From Prevotellaceae bacterium UBA3627 (GTDB taxonomy: Bacteria > Bacteroidota > Bacteroidia > Bacteroidales > Bacteroidaceae), in NCBI GenBank assembly GCA_002373375.1, contig DFLE01000001.1, forward strand, positions 14,699 to 78,698: DNA of 64,000 bases, written 5' to 3'. The notes below the pieces were generated by a model, which had not been told where the DNA came from, ran no database searches, and saw nothing but the letters and a program-made list of their open reading frames with translations. The position numbers and the translations under genes are program-made. Position 1 is the first letter of the stretch. The number at the start of each line of letters is the position of its first letter. This document shows positions 8,963-16,454 of the stretch, piece by piece.

Positions 8963-9006
8963 GAGAGGCAGGTGTTGTTGAAACGCCTGCCTCTCTTCTT
9001 TTTTTC
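8963..9006 (+). terminator. Intrinsic terminator after the OmpA-family gene
   Basis: Stem GAGAGGCAGG ... CCTGCCTCTC (8963-8995, 10 perfect pairs, extendable by two) is followed by TTCTTTTTTTC. It is a classic rho-independent terminator 40 bases past the stop. Confidence 0.9.
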
Positions 9007-9061
9007 TAAAGGTTTCTCTTCCCTGCTTTGTTCAGTCGGTCTTTCTGTTCCAGTTGTGTAT

Positions 9062-9160
9062 GTTGCTGTATCACAGCAACCCTCTTTGCCCGCCCCTCCT
9101 TGCTCGTCCTCTGGCTTGTCCCTATTCCTTCTGTTGTGTATGTTGCTGTATTACAGCAAC
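9062..9160. repeat. Dispersed 19-bp palindrome, two copies
   Basis: GTTGCTGTATCACAGCAAC at 9062-9080 and GTTGCTGTATTACAGCAAC at 9142-9160. Each is a 7-pair hairpin (GTTGCTG/CAGCAAC), preceded by TTGTGTAT and followed by CCTCTT. More copies flank the riboflavin genes at 11374, 13320 and 13381. The rest of the 8921-9224 spacer holds no gene. Confidence 0.8.
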
Positions 9161-9224
9161 CCTCTTGTCGCCCGTGTTATGGCGTCCGCTTTCTCTCGTT
9201 GCCTCTCCTCCACGAAAAAAAATT

Positions 9225-9254
9225 TTGTAGTTTAGAAATTTCTGAGTAACTTTG
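9225..9254 (+). promoter_or_regulatory. Promoter of the riboflavin cluster
   Basis: TTG at 9225-9227, 19 bases, then TAACTTTG at 9247-9254 match the Bacteroidetes promoter exactly. The predicted transcript start is near 9261, only about two bases before the ribD ATG, so the message would be almost leaderless. Confidence 0.75.
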
Positions 9255-9262
9255 CACTTTAT

Positions 9263-10528
9263 ATGGTTACAGACGATGACATATTTCTAATGGAGCAAGC
9301 CATGCGCCTTGCCCAGCAAGGAGAGGGAAGGGTAAACCCCAATCCCCTTGTAGGAGCGTTGATTGTCAGGGATGATGATATCATCGCACGAGGATGGCAT
9401 CACCGCTACGGAGACTTACATGCTGAGCGCGATGCCTTCAAGTATGCGGAGGAGCATGGCATTGACTGTCAGGGAAGTACTATGTATGTGACCCTTGAGC
9501 CTTGTTGCCATCAAGGCCATCAGCCGCCATGCACGGAGGCCATATTAAGTCACGGCATCCATCGTGTGGTCGTCGGACTGCGTGACCCTAACCCTCTTGT
9601 CGCAGGCAAGGGTATAGACCAACTGCGTCAGGCAGGCATAGAGGTCGATGTGCTGGAACAGTCAGGGAAGGAGCCTGCCTCAATGAGCGCAAGTGCGAGC
9701 ACATCCTCCTCTTCTTCGGTAAGGATGGAAGGTACAGACTCAGGTGAATCCACCCCTTCCCTCGTAAGCGGCGATACCATCGCCGCCCTCGTACAGCAGT
9801 TAAGAAACCAGAACCGTGTGTTCCTGAAATATATAACGACCTCCCTGCCATGGATTACAGCGAAGTGGGCGATGACGCTTGACGGCAAGATAGCCACCGC
9901 CACAGGTGACAGTAAGTGGATAACAGGAGAAGAGGCACGACAGTATGTACACCTTGTGCGACGCAGTCACTCGGCTATCCTCTGCGGCATAGGTACGGTG
10001 TTGGCTGACGACCCCTTGCTTAATGTGCGCCTTACGCCAGAGACGCTGGACAAGATGGGGATACAGGAACACGAGGTAAGACAGCCGGTGCGCATTGTAG
10101 CCGACCGTCAGGCTCGCATCCCGATGGAGAGTCAGTTGGTACGTACTGCACATGAGTATCCGCTCGTCGTGGCTTATGCAGACGGCGCCGATGAGGAGAA
10201 ACTGCAGCAATTGCGAGAGGCAGGTGTCATGTTGTGGAACTGTAACACCCTCCTTGAACTGACACAGCGTGCTGCGGCGGAGAAGATAGACTCTATCCTG
10301 CTTGAGAGTGGCGGCACACTCAGCGAGGCGCTGCTGCGTGAAGGACTTGTAGATGAGGTCTTGGCATTCGTTGCTCCTAAGATAATAGGTGGCAAGACCG
10401 CCAAGACACCGGTAGAGGGCAATGGCATCGATGTCATGTCTGAGGCAGTAGAACTCACCGGCAGGGTAGTGTCCACCATGGGAGAGGACATCCTTATCTC
10501 TGGCTTGGTGAAGAAGTCCAATTCATAG
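9263..10528 (+). CDS. ribD: Bifunctional riboflavin deaminase/reductase
   Basis: Second and third steps of riboflavin synthesis: deamination, then side-chain reduction of the pyrimidine intermediate. The N-terminal cytidine-deaminase-like domain has the zinc motif HAE near residue 53 and PCCHQGHQPPC near 80-90. The C-terminal reductase domain begins near 198 (AKWAMTLDGKIATATGDSKW). At 421 residues it is longer than usual. The excess is a low-complexity interdomain linker (SASASTSSSSS, then PSLVSGDTIAA) that contains the 34-bp palindromic element also present in ribE. The start at 9263 gives the expected N-terminus; Met10 (9290) is an alternative. It is first in the rib cluster, with ribE 60 bases downstream. 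Confidence 0.95.
   Translation: MVTDDDIFLMEQAMRLAQQGEGRVNPNPLVGALIVRDDDIIARGWHHRYGDLHAERDAFKYAEEHGIDCQGSTMYVTLEPCCHQGHQPPCTEAILSHGIHRVVVGLRDPNPLVAGKGIDQLRQAGIEVDVLEQSGKEPASMSASASTSSSSSVRMEGTDSGESTPSLVSGDTIAALVQQLRNQNRVFLKYITTSLPWITAKWAMTLDGKIATATGDSKWITGEEARQYVHLVRRSHSAILCGIGTVLADDPLLNVRLTPETLDKMGIQEHEVRQPVRIVADRQARIPMESQLVRTAHEYPLVVAYADGADEEKLQQLREAGVMLWNCNTLLELTQRAAAEKIDSILLESGGTLSEALLREGLVDEVLAFVAPKIIGGKTAKTPVEGNGIDVMSEAVELTGRVVSTMGEDILISGLVKKSNS
9755..9788 (+). repeat. 34-bp palindromic element within ribD
   Basis: Identical over 34 bases to 10763-10796 in ribE. The core GCGGCGAT-ACC-ATCGCCGC forms an 8-pair hairpin. It is read in frame as PSLVSGDTIAA, in the flexible linker between the two RibD domains. 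Confidence 0.85.
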
Positions 10529-10588
10529 TCCGCAAGACAACTCATAACTTATAATCTATAACTCATAACTTGCGAGCAAAGTGAGTCA

Positions 10589-11299
10589 ATGTTCACAGGC
10601 ATAGTCGAAGAAATAGGAACAGTAAAGACAGTAAGACGTGGCACAACCTCCGTCACGCTGGAGATAGAGGCAGGCAAGGTGCTTCAAGGCACGCAGGTGG
10701 GTGACAGCATCTGCACCAACGGTGTGTGTCTCACCGTCACCTCCATTCCTGTAGCAGTGCGTCCTTCCCTCGTAAGCGGCGATACCATCGCCGCCCCAAG
10801 AGGATGCTTCACCGCGGATGTCATGCCAGAGACGGTACGTCGTACCTCCCTTGCCTCGTTGAAGCCGGGAAGCAAGGTGAATCTTGAGCGCGCCCTCACT
10901 CTGCAGACACGACTGGGTGGCCATATCGTCTCAGGTCATGTTGACGGTACGGGCAAAGTCTCGCGTATAGAGAGTGACGATAATGCTCTTTGGCTGTACA
11001 TACAGACATCACCGCAGATTATGCGTTACATAATAGAGAAGGGCAGCATCACCATACAGGGTGTGAGCCTTACGGTAGCCATGGTCAGCGAATCGGAGTT
11101 CGCGGTGTCGCTGATACCTCATACGCAGCAAGCCACTACGCTCCATACGGCCAAGGTCGGTGACTTGGTGAATCTTGAGAATGATTTGATAGCAAAATAT
11201 GTAGAGCGGCTTATGCCGCAAGGGAATGGGAATGCCGCTCCGGCTGGTTCCTCCGAGGAAGAGAAGATAAACCTCTATCGCTCCTTCCTCATGGCGTAG
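10589..11299 (+). CDS. ribE: Riboflavin synthase alpha chain
   Basis: Last step of the pathway: dismutation of two 6,7-dimethyl-8-ribityllumazines to riboflavin. The 236-residue product starts with the family hallmark MFTGIVEEIG. It contains two lumazine-binding barrels, with SICTNGVCLTVTS near residues 36-48 and the second repeat at KGSITIQGVSLTV. It is longer than the usual 195-215 residues. About 17 extra residues (PVAVRPSLVSGDTIAAPRG) interrupt the N-terminal barrel between CLTVTSI and CFTADVMPETVRR. This insert contains the palindromic element shared with ribD. A C-terminal extension also adds length. The loop position of the insert suggests it is tolerated, but activity is not shown. 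Confidence 0.95.
   Translation: MFTGIVEEIGTVKTVRRGTTSVTLEIEAGKVLQGTQVGDSICTNGVCLTVTSIPVAVRPSLVSGDTIAAPRGCFTADVMPETVRRTSLASLKPGSKVNLERALTLQTRLGGHIVSGHVDGTGKVSRIESDDNALWLYIQTSPQIMRYIIEKGSITIQGVSLTVAMVSESEFAVSLIPHTQQATTLHTAKVGDLVNLENDLIAKYVERLMPQGNGNAAPAGSSEEEKINLYRSFLMA
10763..10796 (+). repeat. 34-bp palindromic element within ribE
   Basis: Second copy of the element at 9755-9788, identical over 34 bases and in the same reading frame (PSLVSGDTIAA). Here it falls in a loop of the N-terminal lumazine-binding barrel. Confidence 0.85.
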
Positions 11300-11373
11300 G
11301 TTCTTGGTTCCTGGTAGGACTTGGTGCGGTGCTTAGTCTGTTGCTAAGTTGAGTTCGTTGCAGAGTAGAGTTT

Positions 11374-11392
11374 GTTGCTGTATCACAGCAAC
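11374..11392. repeat. Dispersed 19-bp palindrome
   Basis: GTTGCTGTATCACAGCAAC, identical to 9062-9080, in the 165-bp ribE-ribBA gap. A partial copy (CTACAGCAACC) lies near 11422-11432. The gap shows no promoter consensus or FMN riboswitch. Confidence 0.8.
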
Positions 11393-11464
11393 CCTCACCA
11401 ATCGCTCAGTCGGCCATAGCTCTACAGCAACCATTACCATAATCCCTGAAAAAGAAATAAAACA

Positions 11465-12679
11465 ATGCAATACAACACAATCGACGAAGCCCTTGAGGCA
11501 TTAAGACAAGGACAGTGCATATTGGTTATAGATGACCCTGACCGCGAGAATGAGGGTGACCTCATCTGTGCTGCACAGTTCGCTACAACAGAAAATGTAA
11601 ACATGATGGCTTCCTTGGCCAAAGGACTCATCTGTATGCCAATGAGTCGTGAACTCTGTGAGCGACTGAACCTGCCGCAGATGGTGACACATAACAGCGA
11701 CAACCACCAGACGGCTTTCACTGTCAGCGTTGACCATATATCAACTACAACGGGCATCTCTGCCGTGGAGCGTGGCATTACGGCTCGTGCCATAGCCGAT
11801 CCGTCATCAAAGCCTATAGACTTCCGTCGTCCGGGACACATGTTCCCGTTGCAGGCGCGTGAGGGCGGCGTCCTCGTCCGTGCCGGACATACGGAGGCAA
11901 CAGTGGACCTGTGTCGTATGGCGGGTCTTGCCGAGGCAGGCCTCTGTTGTGAGATTATGCGTGAGGACGGTACTATGATGCGTACCACGGAACTGCTGGA
12001 GCTGGCAAAAGAGCACAATATCGTTTGTGTTACCATCAAGTCGCTCATAGAGTATCGTCGCCGCACAGAGAAACTCATAGAACAGGTGACGAGCGCCGAA
12101 CTGCCTACGAAATACGGTACGTTCCGTTCGTACGGTTATATAAATAAGGTAACGGGCGAGCATCATGTGGCTCTCGTCAAGGGTGATGTCACCACGCCTG
12201 AACCTGTGCTCTGTCGTGTGCACTCAGAGTGTCTTACTGGCGATGCCTTCGGGTCTTTGCGCTGTGATTGTGGTGAACAACTTGCCGAGGCTCTCCGTCG
12301 TATAGAGAAAGAGGGCAGGGGAGTATTGCTCTACTTGCGTCAGGAAGGGCGTGGCATTGGTCTTATCAATAAGCTGAGGGCATACAACCTGCAAGACCAG
12401 GGCATGGATACCGTCGAGGCTAACATTGCACTGGGCTTCGCCGCTGACCTCAGGGAGTATGGCACAGGTGCCAGCATCCTTGCAGACCTCGGAATACATG
12501 ACCTTATACTCATGACCAACAACCCACAAAAGATAAGCGGCATTGACGGCTTCGGCCTCCGCGTGGTGCGTAGGGAACCAATAGAGATAGCCACCAACGA
12601 AAAGGATGAGTTCTATATGTACACCAAGTACGCCAAGATGGGACACCTGCTGCATATAAAGAAACCAAAGGAGAAATAA
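11465..12679 (+). CDS. ribBA: Bifunctional DHBP synthase / GTP cyclohydrolase II
   Basis: Feeds both branches of riboflavin synthesis: ribulose 5-phosphate to 3,4-dihydroxy-2-butanone 4-phosphate, and GTP to the first pyrimidine intermediate. The RibB half (about 1-200) carries the acidic active-site loop DDPDRENEGDLICAAQ near 24 and RPGHMFPLQAREGGVLVRAG near 119. The RibA half (about 205-400) carries the zinc-binding SECLTGDAFGSLRCDCGEQ near 254 and the GTP-site stretch RQEGRGIGL near 293. The length of 404 residues is typical of the fused form. It is preceded by AAAAAGAAATAAAACA, the same leader ending seen before the DUF1846 gene at 13427. Confidence 0.96.
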   Translation: MQYNTIDEALEALRQGQCILVIDDPDRENEGDLICAAQFATTENVNMMASLAKGLICMPMSRELCERLNLPQMVTHNSDNHQTAFTVSVDHISTTTGISAVERGITARAIADPSSKPIDFRRPGHMFPLQAREGGVLVRAGHTEATVDLCRMAGLAEAGLCCEIMREDGTMMRTTELLELAKEHNIVCVTIKSLIEYRRRTEKLIEQVTSAELPTKYGTFRSYGYINKVTGEHHVALVKGDVTTPEPVLCRVHSECLTGDAFGSLRCDCGEQLAEALRRIEKEGRGVLLYLRQEGRGIGLINKLRAYNLQDQGMDTVEANIALGFAADLREYGTGASILADLGIHDLILMTNNPQKISGIDGFGLRVVRREPIEIATNEKDEFYMYTKYAKMGHLLHIKKPKEK

Positions 12680-12797
12680 CCATAGCCACTACAGTATATC
12701 TATAGCCGGTGAAGTTGCATTTTGTGATTGTCAGCCCTATAGTTCCTATAGCTACTATAGTATCTATAGTCCCTATACATAAAAAAATATAAAGATT
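12680..12797. repeat. CTATAG-rich degenerate repeats
   Basis: The ribBA-ribH gap contains many variants of CTATAG(T/C)(C/A)(C/T), densest at 12735-12778, giving an array of short palindromic CTATAG sites. No gene or promoter consensus is visible. Confidence 0.5.
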
Positions 12798-13259
12798 ATG
12801 AAAAAGATAGAAGGAGCATTGACCGCCCAGGGTCAGAAGATAGGCATTGTTGCCTCACGTTTTAATGATTTCATCGTCAATCACCTTATCAGCGGTGCTG
12901 AGGACTGCTTCGTACGTCACGGTGGTAATACCGACGACCTCACTCTCGCCCTCGTGCCGGGAGCGTTTGAGATACCTCTCACTGCCCAGAAGATGGCAGA
13001 GTCAGGAAAATATGACGCAGTGGTATGTCTTGGAGCAGTCATCCGTGGCGCTACTCCTCACTTTGACATGGTGGCAAATGAGTCAGCGAAAGGTATTGCC
13101 ATGGCAGCTATGAAGTCACAGGTGCCAGTGCTTAACGGTATTCTTACTACTGACAGCATAGAGCAGGCTGTGGAGCGTGCAGGTACCAAGGCCGGTAACA
13201 AGGGTGCCGATGCCATGCTCTCAGCAATAGAGATGGTAAACCTCAACAAGGCATTGTAA
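12798..13259 (+). CDS. ribH: 6,7-dimethyl-8-ribityllumazine synthase
   Basis: Penultimate riboflavin enzyme, joining the pyrimidine and butanone-phosphate intermediates; the family usually forms hollow 60-mers or pentamers. The 153-residue length is standard. Visible family motifs are GIVASRFNDFI (about 16-26), VPGAFEIPLTAQKMA (about 54-68) and LGAVIRGATPHFDMVANES (about 80-98), the last with the catalytic histidine. The start at 12798 follows an A-rich leader (AAAAAAATATAAAGATT). It completes the pathway set encoded upstream. Confidence 0.96.
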   Translation: MKKIEGALTAQGQKIGIVASRFNDFIVNHLISGAEDCFVRHGGNTDDLTLALVPGAFEIPLTAQKMAESGKYDAVVCLGAVIRGATPHFDMVANESAKGIAMAAMKSQVPVLNGILTTDSIEQAVERAGTKAGNKGADAMLSAIEMVNLNKAL

Positions 13260-13319
13260 TTCCATCCCCACGGTTCGCTGCACTGCAGTCCAGTTTGTTG
13301 CCGCACCGTGGTTGAGTAT

Positions 13320-13399
13320 TTTGCTGTATCACAGCAACCCATATTAATGTTCCGCCCTTTCCTGCCCCGCAGTCCAGTATGTTGCTGTATCACAGCAAC
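13320..13399. repeat. Dispersed 19-bp palindrome, two copies
   Basis: TTTGCTGTATCACAGCAAC at about 13319-13337 and GTTGCTGTATCACAGCAAC at 13381-13399, in the 167-bp gap after ribH. The preceding GCAGTCCAGT is also duplicated (13276 and 13366), so the repeat unit is larger than the palindrome. Confidence 0.75.
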
Positions 13400-13426
13400 C
13401 ATAATTAAGGAAAAAGAAATAAAACA

Positions 13427-14893
13427 ATGAAACAAGGTTTCGATAACGACAAATACATTCGCATACAGTCAGAACACATCAAAGAACGCATTCAGCAGTT
13501 TAAGGGCAAGCTGTACCTTGAGCTCGGTGGGAAACTTTTCGACGATCATCACGCCAGTCGTGTGTTGCCGGGCTTCCAGCCCGACTCAAAGCTGCGTATG
13601 TTCAGCAAGATAAGTGACCAGATAGAGATTGTCATCGTCATCAGCGCTGAGGATATAGTGAAGAACAAGGTTCGTGCTGACCTCGGCATCACCTATGACG
13701 AGGATGTGCTGCGCCTGCGTGGTGAGTTCATTGCACGTGGCTTTATGGTAGGCAGCGTCGTTATAACACATTATAACGGACAGCATGCCGCCGATGACTT
13801 CCGTGTGCGTTTGGAGCGTATGGGCATAAAGTCATACGTGCATTACCTTATTGACGGCTATCCGCATAACGTCGCACTCATCGCCAGCGACCAGGGCTTC
13901 GGCAAGAACGACTATGTGGAGACATCCCGTCCGCTCGTTATCGTTACCGCCCCGGGACCTGGCAGCGGTAAGATGGCAGTGTGCCTCTCTCAGTTATATA
14001 ATGAGAACAAGCGCGGCACGGAGGCAGGCTATGCCAAGTTCGAGACCTTCCCTGTATGGTCGCTGCCATTGAAGCATCCTGTCAATATAGCATACGAGGC
14101 TGCCACCGCAGACCTTAATGATGTCAATATGATTGACCCATTCCATCTGGAGGCGTACAATAAGATTGCCGTCAACTATAACCGCGACATAGAGATATTC
14201 CCTGTGCTTAACGCGCTCTTTGAAGGCATATATGGCAAGAACCCCTATAAGTCTCCTACGGATATGGGTGTCAATATGGTAGGCTTCTGCATCAGCGATG
14301 ATGAGGCGTGTCAGGAGGCTTCGCGTCAGGAGATTATACGCCGTTACTACGATGCCACTAATAAGTTTGCCGACGGAGCGAACAACGAGGCTGAGGTGCA
14401 GAAGATACAGCTGCTCTTCCAGCAGGCCAAGATAACTACAGACAACCGCCGTGTTACCACGGCAGCCAAGGAACGTCGTGAGCGTTGCGGCAAACCGTGT
14501 GCGGCCATCGAACTGGCCGACGGTACCATCATCACCAGTGAGACCAGCGAACTGCTCGGACCATCCGCCGCCCTCATTCTCAATGCCACCAAGCATCTTG
14601 CTGGCATAGACCATGACATAAAGCTCATTCCACAGGCAATGATTGAGCCGATACAGAAGACAAAGGTTGAGTATCTCGGCGGCAACAACCCACGTCTGCA
14701 TACCGATGAGGTGCTCGTGGCACTCTCTGTCCTGTCACAAGCTGATGACAACTGCCGACGTGCCCTTGAACAACTTCCGCAGCTGCAAGGATGCCAGGTG
14801 CACTCTACCGTAATGCTTTCTGAGGTTGACAGGAAAATCTTCAAGAAGTTAGGAGTAGGACTTACGTGTGAGCCTGTAAAAAAGAAAAGTTAA
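13427..14893 (+). CDS. DUF1846 (UPF0371) family protein
   Basis: A 488-residue cytoplasmic protein matching the full length of the DUF1846 family. Recognisable stretches are KLYLELGGKLFDDHHASRVLPG near the N-terminus, FSKISDQIEIVIVISAEDI, and VTAPGPGSGKMAVCLSQLY near residue 170, which looks like a P-loop-type nucleotide-binding turn. The biochemical role of the family is not settled. It has the same orientation as the rib cluster, 167 bases past ribH, but nothing in the sequence ties it to riboflavin. The start at 13427 follows an A-rich leader like that of ribBA. Confidence 0.88.
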   Translation: MKQGFDNDKYIRIQSEHIKERIQQFKGKLYLELGGKLFDDHHASRVLPGFQPDSKLRMFSKISDQIEIVIVISAEDIVKNKVRADLGITYDEDVLRLRGEFIARGFMVGSVVITHYNGQHAADDFRVRLERMGIKSYVHYLIDGYPHNVALIASDQGFGKNDYVETSRPLVIVTAPGPGSGKMAVCLSQLYNENKRGTEAGYAKFETFPVWSLPLKHPVNIAYEAATADLNDVNMIDPFHLEAYNKIAVNYNRDIEIFPVLNALFEGIYGKNPYKSPTDMGVNMVGFCISDDEACQEASRQEIIRRYYDATNKFADGANNEAEVQKIQLLFQQAKITTDNRRVTTAAKERRERCGKPCAAIELADGTIITSETSELLGPSAALILNATKHLAGIDHDIKLIPQAMIEPIQKTKVEYLGGNNPRLHTDEVLVALSVLSQADDNCRRALEQLPQLQGCQVHSTVMLSEVDRKIFKKLGVGLTCEPVKKKS

Positions 14894-14952
14894 TTAAAGT
14901 TAAAGGACGATTAATATTCTGTATTTTTATATCTAATATCGGAATAAAGTTG

Positions 14953-14960
14953 TAATTTTG
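14953..14960 (+). promoter_or_regulatory. -7 element before the fimbrillin-like cluster
   Basis: TAATTTTG fits the Bacteroidetes -7 consensus, 73 bases before the ATG at 15034. The expected -33 TTG is not clear. It is the only promoter-like site seen ahead of the 15-19 kb gene set. Confidence 0.45.
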
Positions 14961-15033
14961 TAAATCACAGTAGCGCTATGTCCTTTTTTCTCAGAGGGAA
15001 AGGATGTGTTGAAACGTGAATTTATAAAAGATA

Positions 15034-15279
15034 ATGAACAGAAATATATTCATATCAAAGAAGATGTATGTCGCTCCCCTCATTTCCTTCGAGGAAGTGG
15101 AGGAGGAACAGGAATTGCTTGCTGGCTCAACAACTGGTGGTGGTGCGCCGTGGGAGACAGGTGAGCCTGGTGTTAAGCCGTATGACGACCCTTTCAATGG
15201 CAATGGGGCTAAAAAATCTGGTGGTATGTTTGAAGATACTGGCGAGGGAGATTTCGTGTTTGAGATAGATGACAGGTAA
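15034..15279 (+). CDS. Small acidic protein with LLAGS motif
   Basis: 81 residues, unrecognised function. The N-terminus KKMYVAPLISFEEVEEEQELLAG resembles the short Bacteroidales proteins that begin K-K-x-Y-x-x-P and contain an (E)LLAGS turn. The C-terminal part is glycine- and acid-rich (TTGGGAPWETGEPG). No signal peptide or membrane segment is present. A -7 box lies upstream. Its last codons overlap the longest possible start of the next gene, suggesting co-transcription with the fimbrillin-like set. The LLAG-S junction could be a leader-cleavage site, but this is a guess. Confidence 0.6.
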   Translation: MNRNIFISKKMYVAPLISFEEVEEEQELLAGSTTGGGAPWETGEPGVKPYDDPFNGNGAKKSGGMFEDTGEGDFVFEIDDR

Positions 15280-15304
15280 TGTTACAATGTTTCTTAAAGT
15301 GGGG

Positions 15305-16441
15305 ATGAAGAGAAAGCTGACAGCTGTTCTTCTTCTGCTGGCGGATATAATGATAGCAGCGGCTGCCGAGGCTGTGTACCCGGTTTATTCGTATGATGAG
15401 AATACAGGGCTTCTCTTCGGCTGGCAGCAAGGGTGCAGAGGAAGAGGATATTTTGATGAGGGTGGCAGCGATTGCGTGTTGCTTGTCGCCCGCACGGTAG
15501 AGGATGATGACAACTATGTTCCTGCGTCAAATGCGGGGTGGGGATTGGTTAGCGGTAATACTTACTATGGCTATTTCCCTTGTGAGGGAGTTCACTATAT
15601 GGTGGCCAACACTGCCTTGCCAGTGACATACGAGGGACAGAGACAGAGAGGCAATGGATCAACGCAGCACTTGGGGGCGTATGACTACATGACTGCGAGA
15701 GACCTGATAACCTCAACGTCAGCGCAGTTTAATTTCTCACACCTCGGGTGCGTGCTTAGACTGGAATATACGGTTGGTAGGAGTACGACAGTAAACAGCA
15801 TTATGCTGAAAGCAGAGAAAGAGAACTTCGTCACGGCGGCGACGGTGAACGTTCCGGCACAGACAGTGACGGCGACCGGCAAAAGCTCTGTGATGACACT
15901 TGTTACAGATGAATTGGAGTTAGAGAAGGGGCAGACGTTGACGGCATATCTGATGATGTGTCCCGCAGATCTCAGTAATGAGACACTGACGGTGAGGATA
16001 AATGCAGATGACGGCACGTTTGTGGAGAGGCAACTTACCGGAGTAGCGTTTCAGGCAGGAAAACTGTATGACGTGAATCTGGATGATGATATAGTAAAGG
16101 CAAAGAGTGGAGCAGGAGAGATGTGGAGTGAGAGTAACGGCAAACGTGGCGGTGCGTATCTGGAAACAGATGCAGAAACAGTAAGTTCACAAAGGTGCTA
16201 TGCCCCTGATTTCGTCACTGCTGTGCTTGAAGACGGAGAATTGGGAAAGAGAGAGAGACTGCTCGGTGATGTCAATGCCGATGGAAAGGTTGACCTCACG
16301 GACGCACGGTTGTTAACTAACTATAATGTGGGTATAAGGCCGGTGGAGATAGACCTCAGTGTGGCCGATACCAACAAGGATGATGATATAACGATGGCAG
16401 ATGCCAACGAGATAGTGAGAATTACTCTTTCAAAGAAATAG
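15305..16441 (+). CDS. Fimbrillin-like exported protein with C-terminal dockerin-like module
   Basis: The chosen start (15305) gives a signal peptide MKRKLTAVLLLLADIMIAAAAEA. In-frame ATGs at 15269 and 15287 would lengthen it, the first overlapping the upstream gene. The body resembles fimbrillin-like (Mfa-like) proteins: a LPVTYEGQ segment, HLGAYDYM, a FNFSHLGCVLRLEYTV strand, and a second beta domain ending FQAGKLYDVNL. The last ~60 residues contain two dockerin-type calcium loops, GDVNADGKVDLTDARLL and ADTNKDDDITMADANEI. Fimbrillin-like proteins are surface pilus or adhesin components. A dockerin end suggests binding to a cohesin-like partner or a stalk role; no cohesin is recognised in this window. 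Confidence 0.75.
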   Translation: MKRKLTAVLLLLADIMIAAAAEAVYPVYSYDENTGLLFGWQQGCRGRGYFDEGGSDCVLLVARTVEDDDNYVPASNAGWGLVSGNTYYGYFPCEGVHYMVANTALPVTYEGQRQRGNGSTQHLGAYDYMTARDLITSTSAQFNFSHLGCVLRLEYTVGRSTTVNSIMLKAEKENFVTAATVNVPAQTVTATGKSSVMTLVTDELELEKGQTLTAYLMMCPADLSNETLTVRINADDGTFVERQLTGVAFQAGKLYDVNLDDDIVKAKSGAGEMWSESNGKRGGAYLETDAETVSSQRCYAPDFVTAVLEDGELGKRERLLGDVNADGKVDLTDARLLTNYNVGIRPVEIDLSVADTNKDDDITMADANEIVRITLSKK

Positions 16442-16454
16442 AAGTTATTAAGAG

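Noticed and set aside
9001..9262. FMN riboswitch (RFN element) before the riboflavin genes
   Set aside because: None of the conserved RFN blocks could be seen, and the promoter leaves almost no leader. The hairpins present are copies of the 19-bp palindrome.
14030..14100. Linking the DUF1846 gene to riboflavin synthesis
   Set aside because: Only proximity supports it. The 167-bp repeat-filled gap and lack of any flavin-related motif give no functional link.
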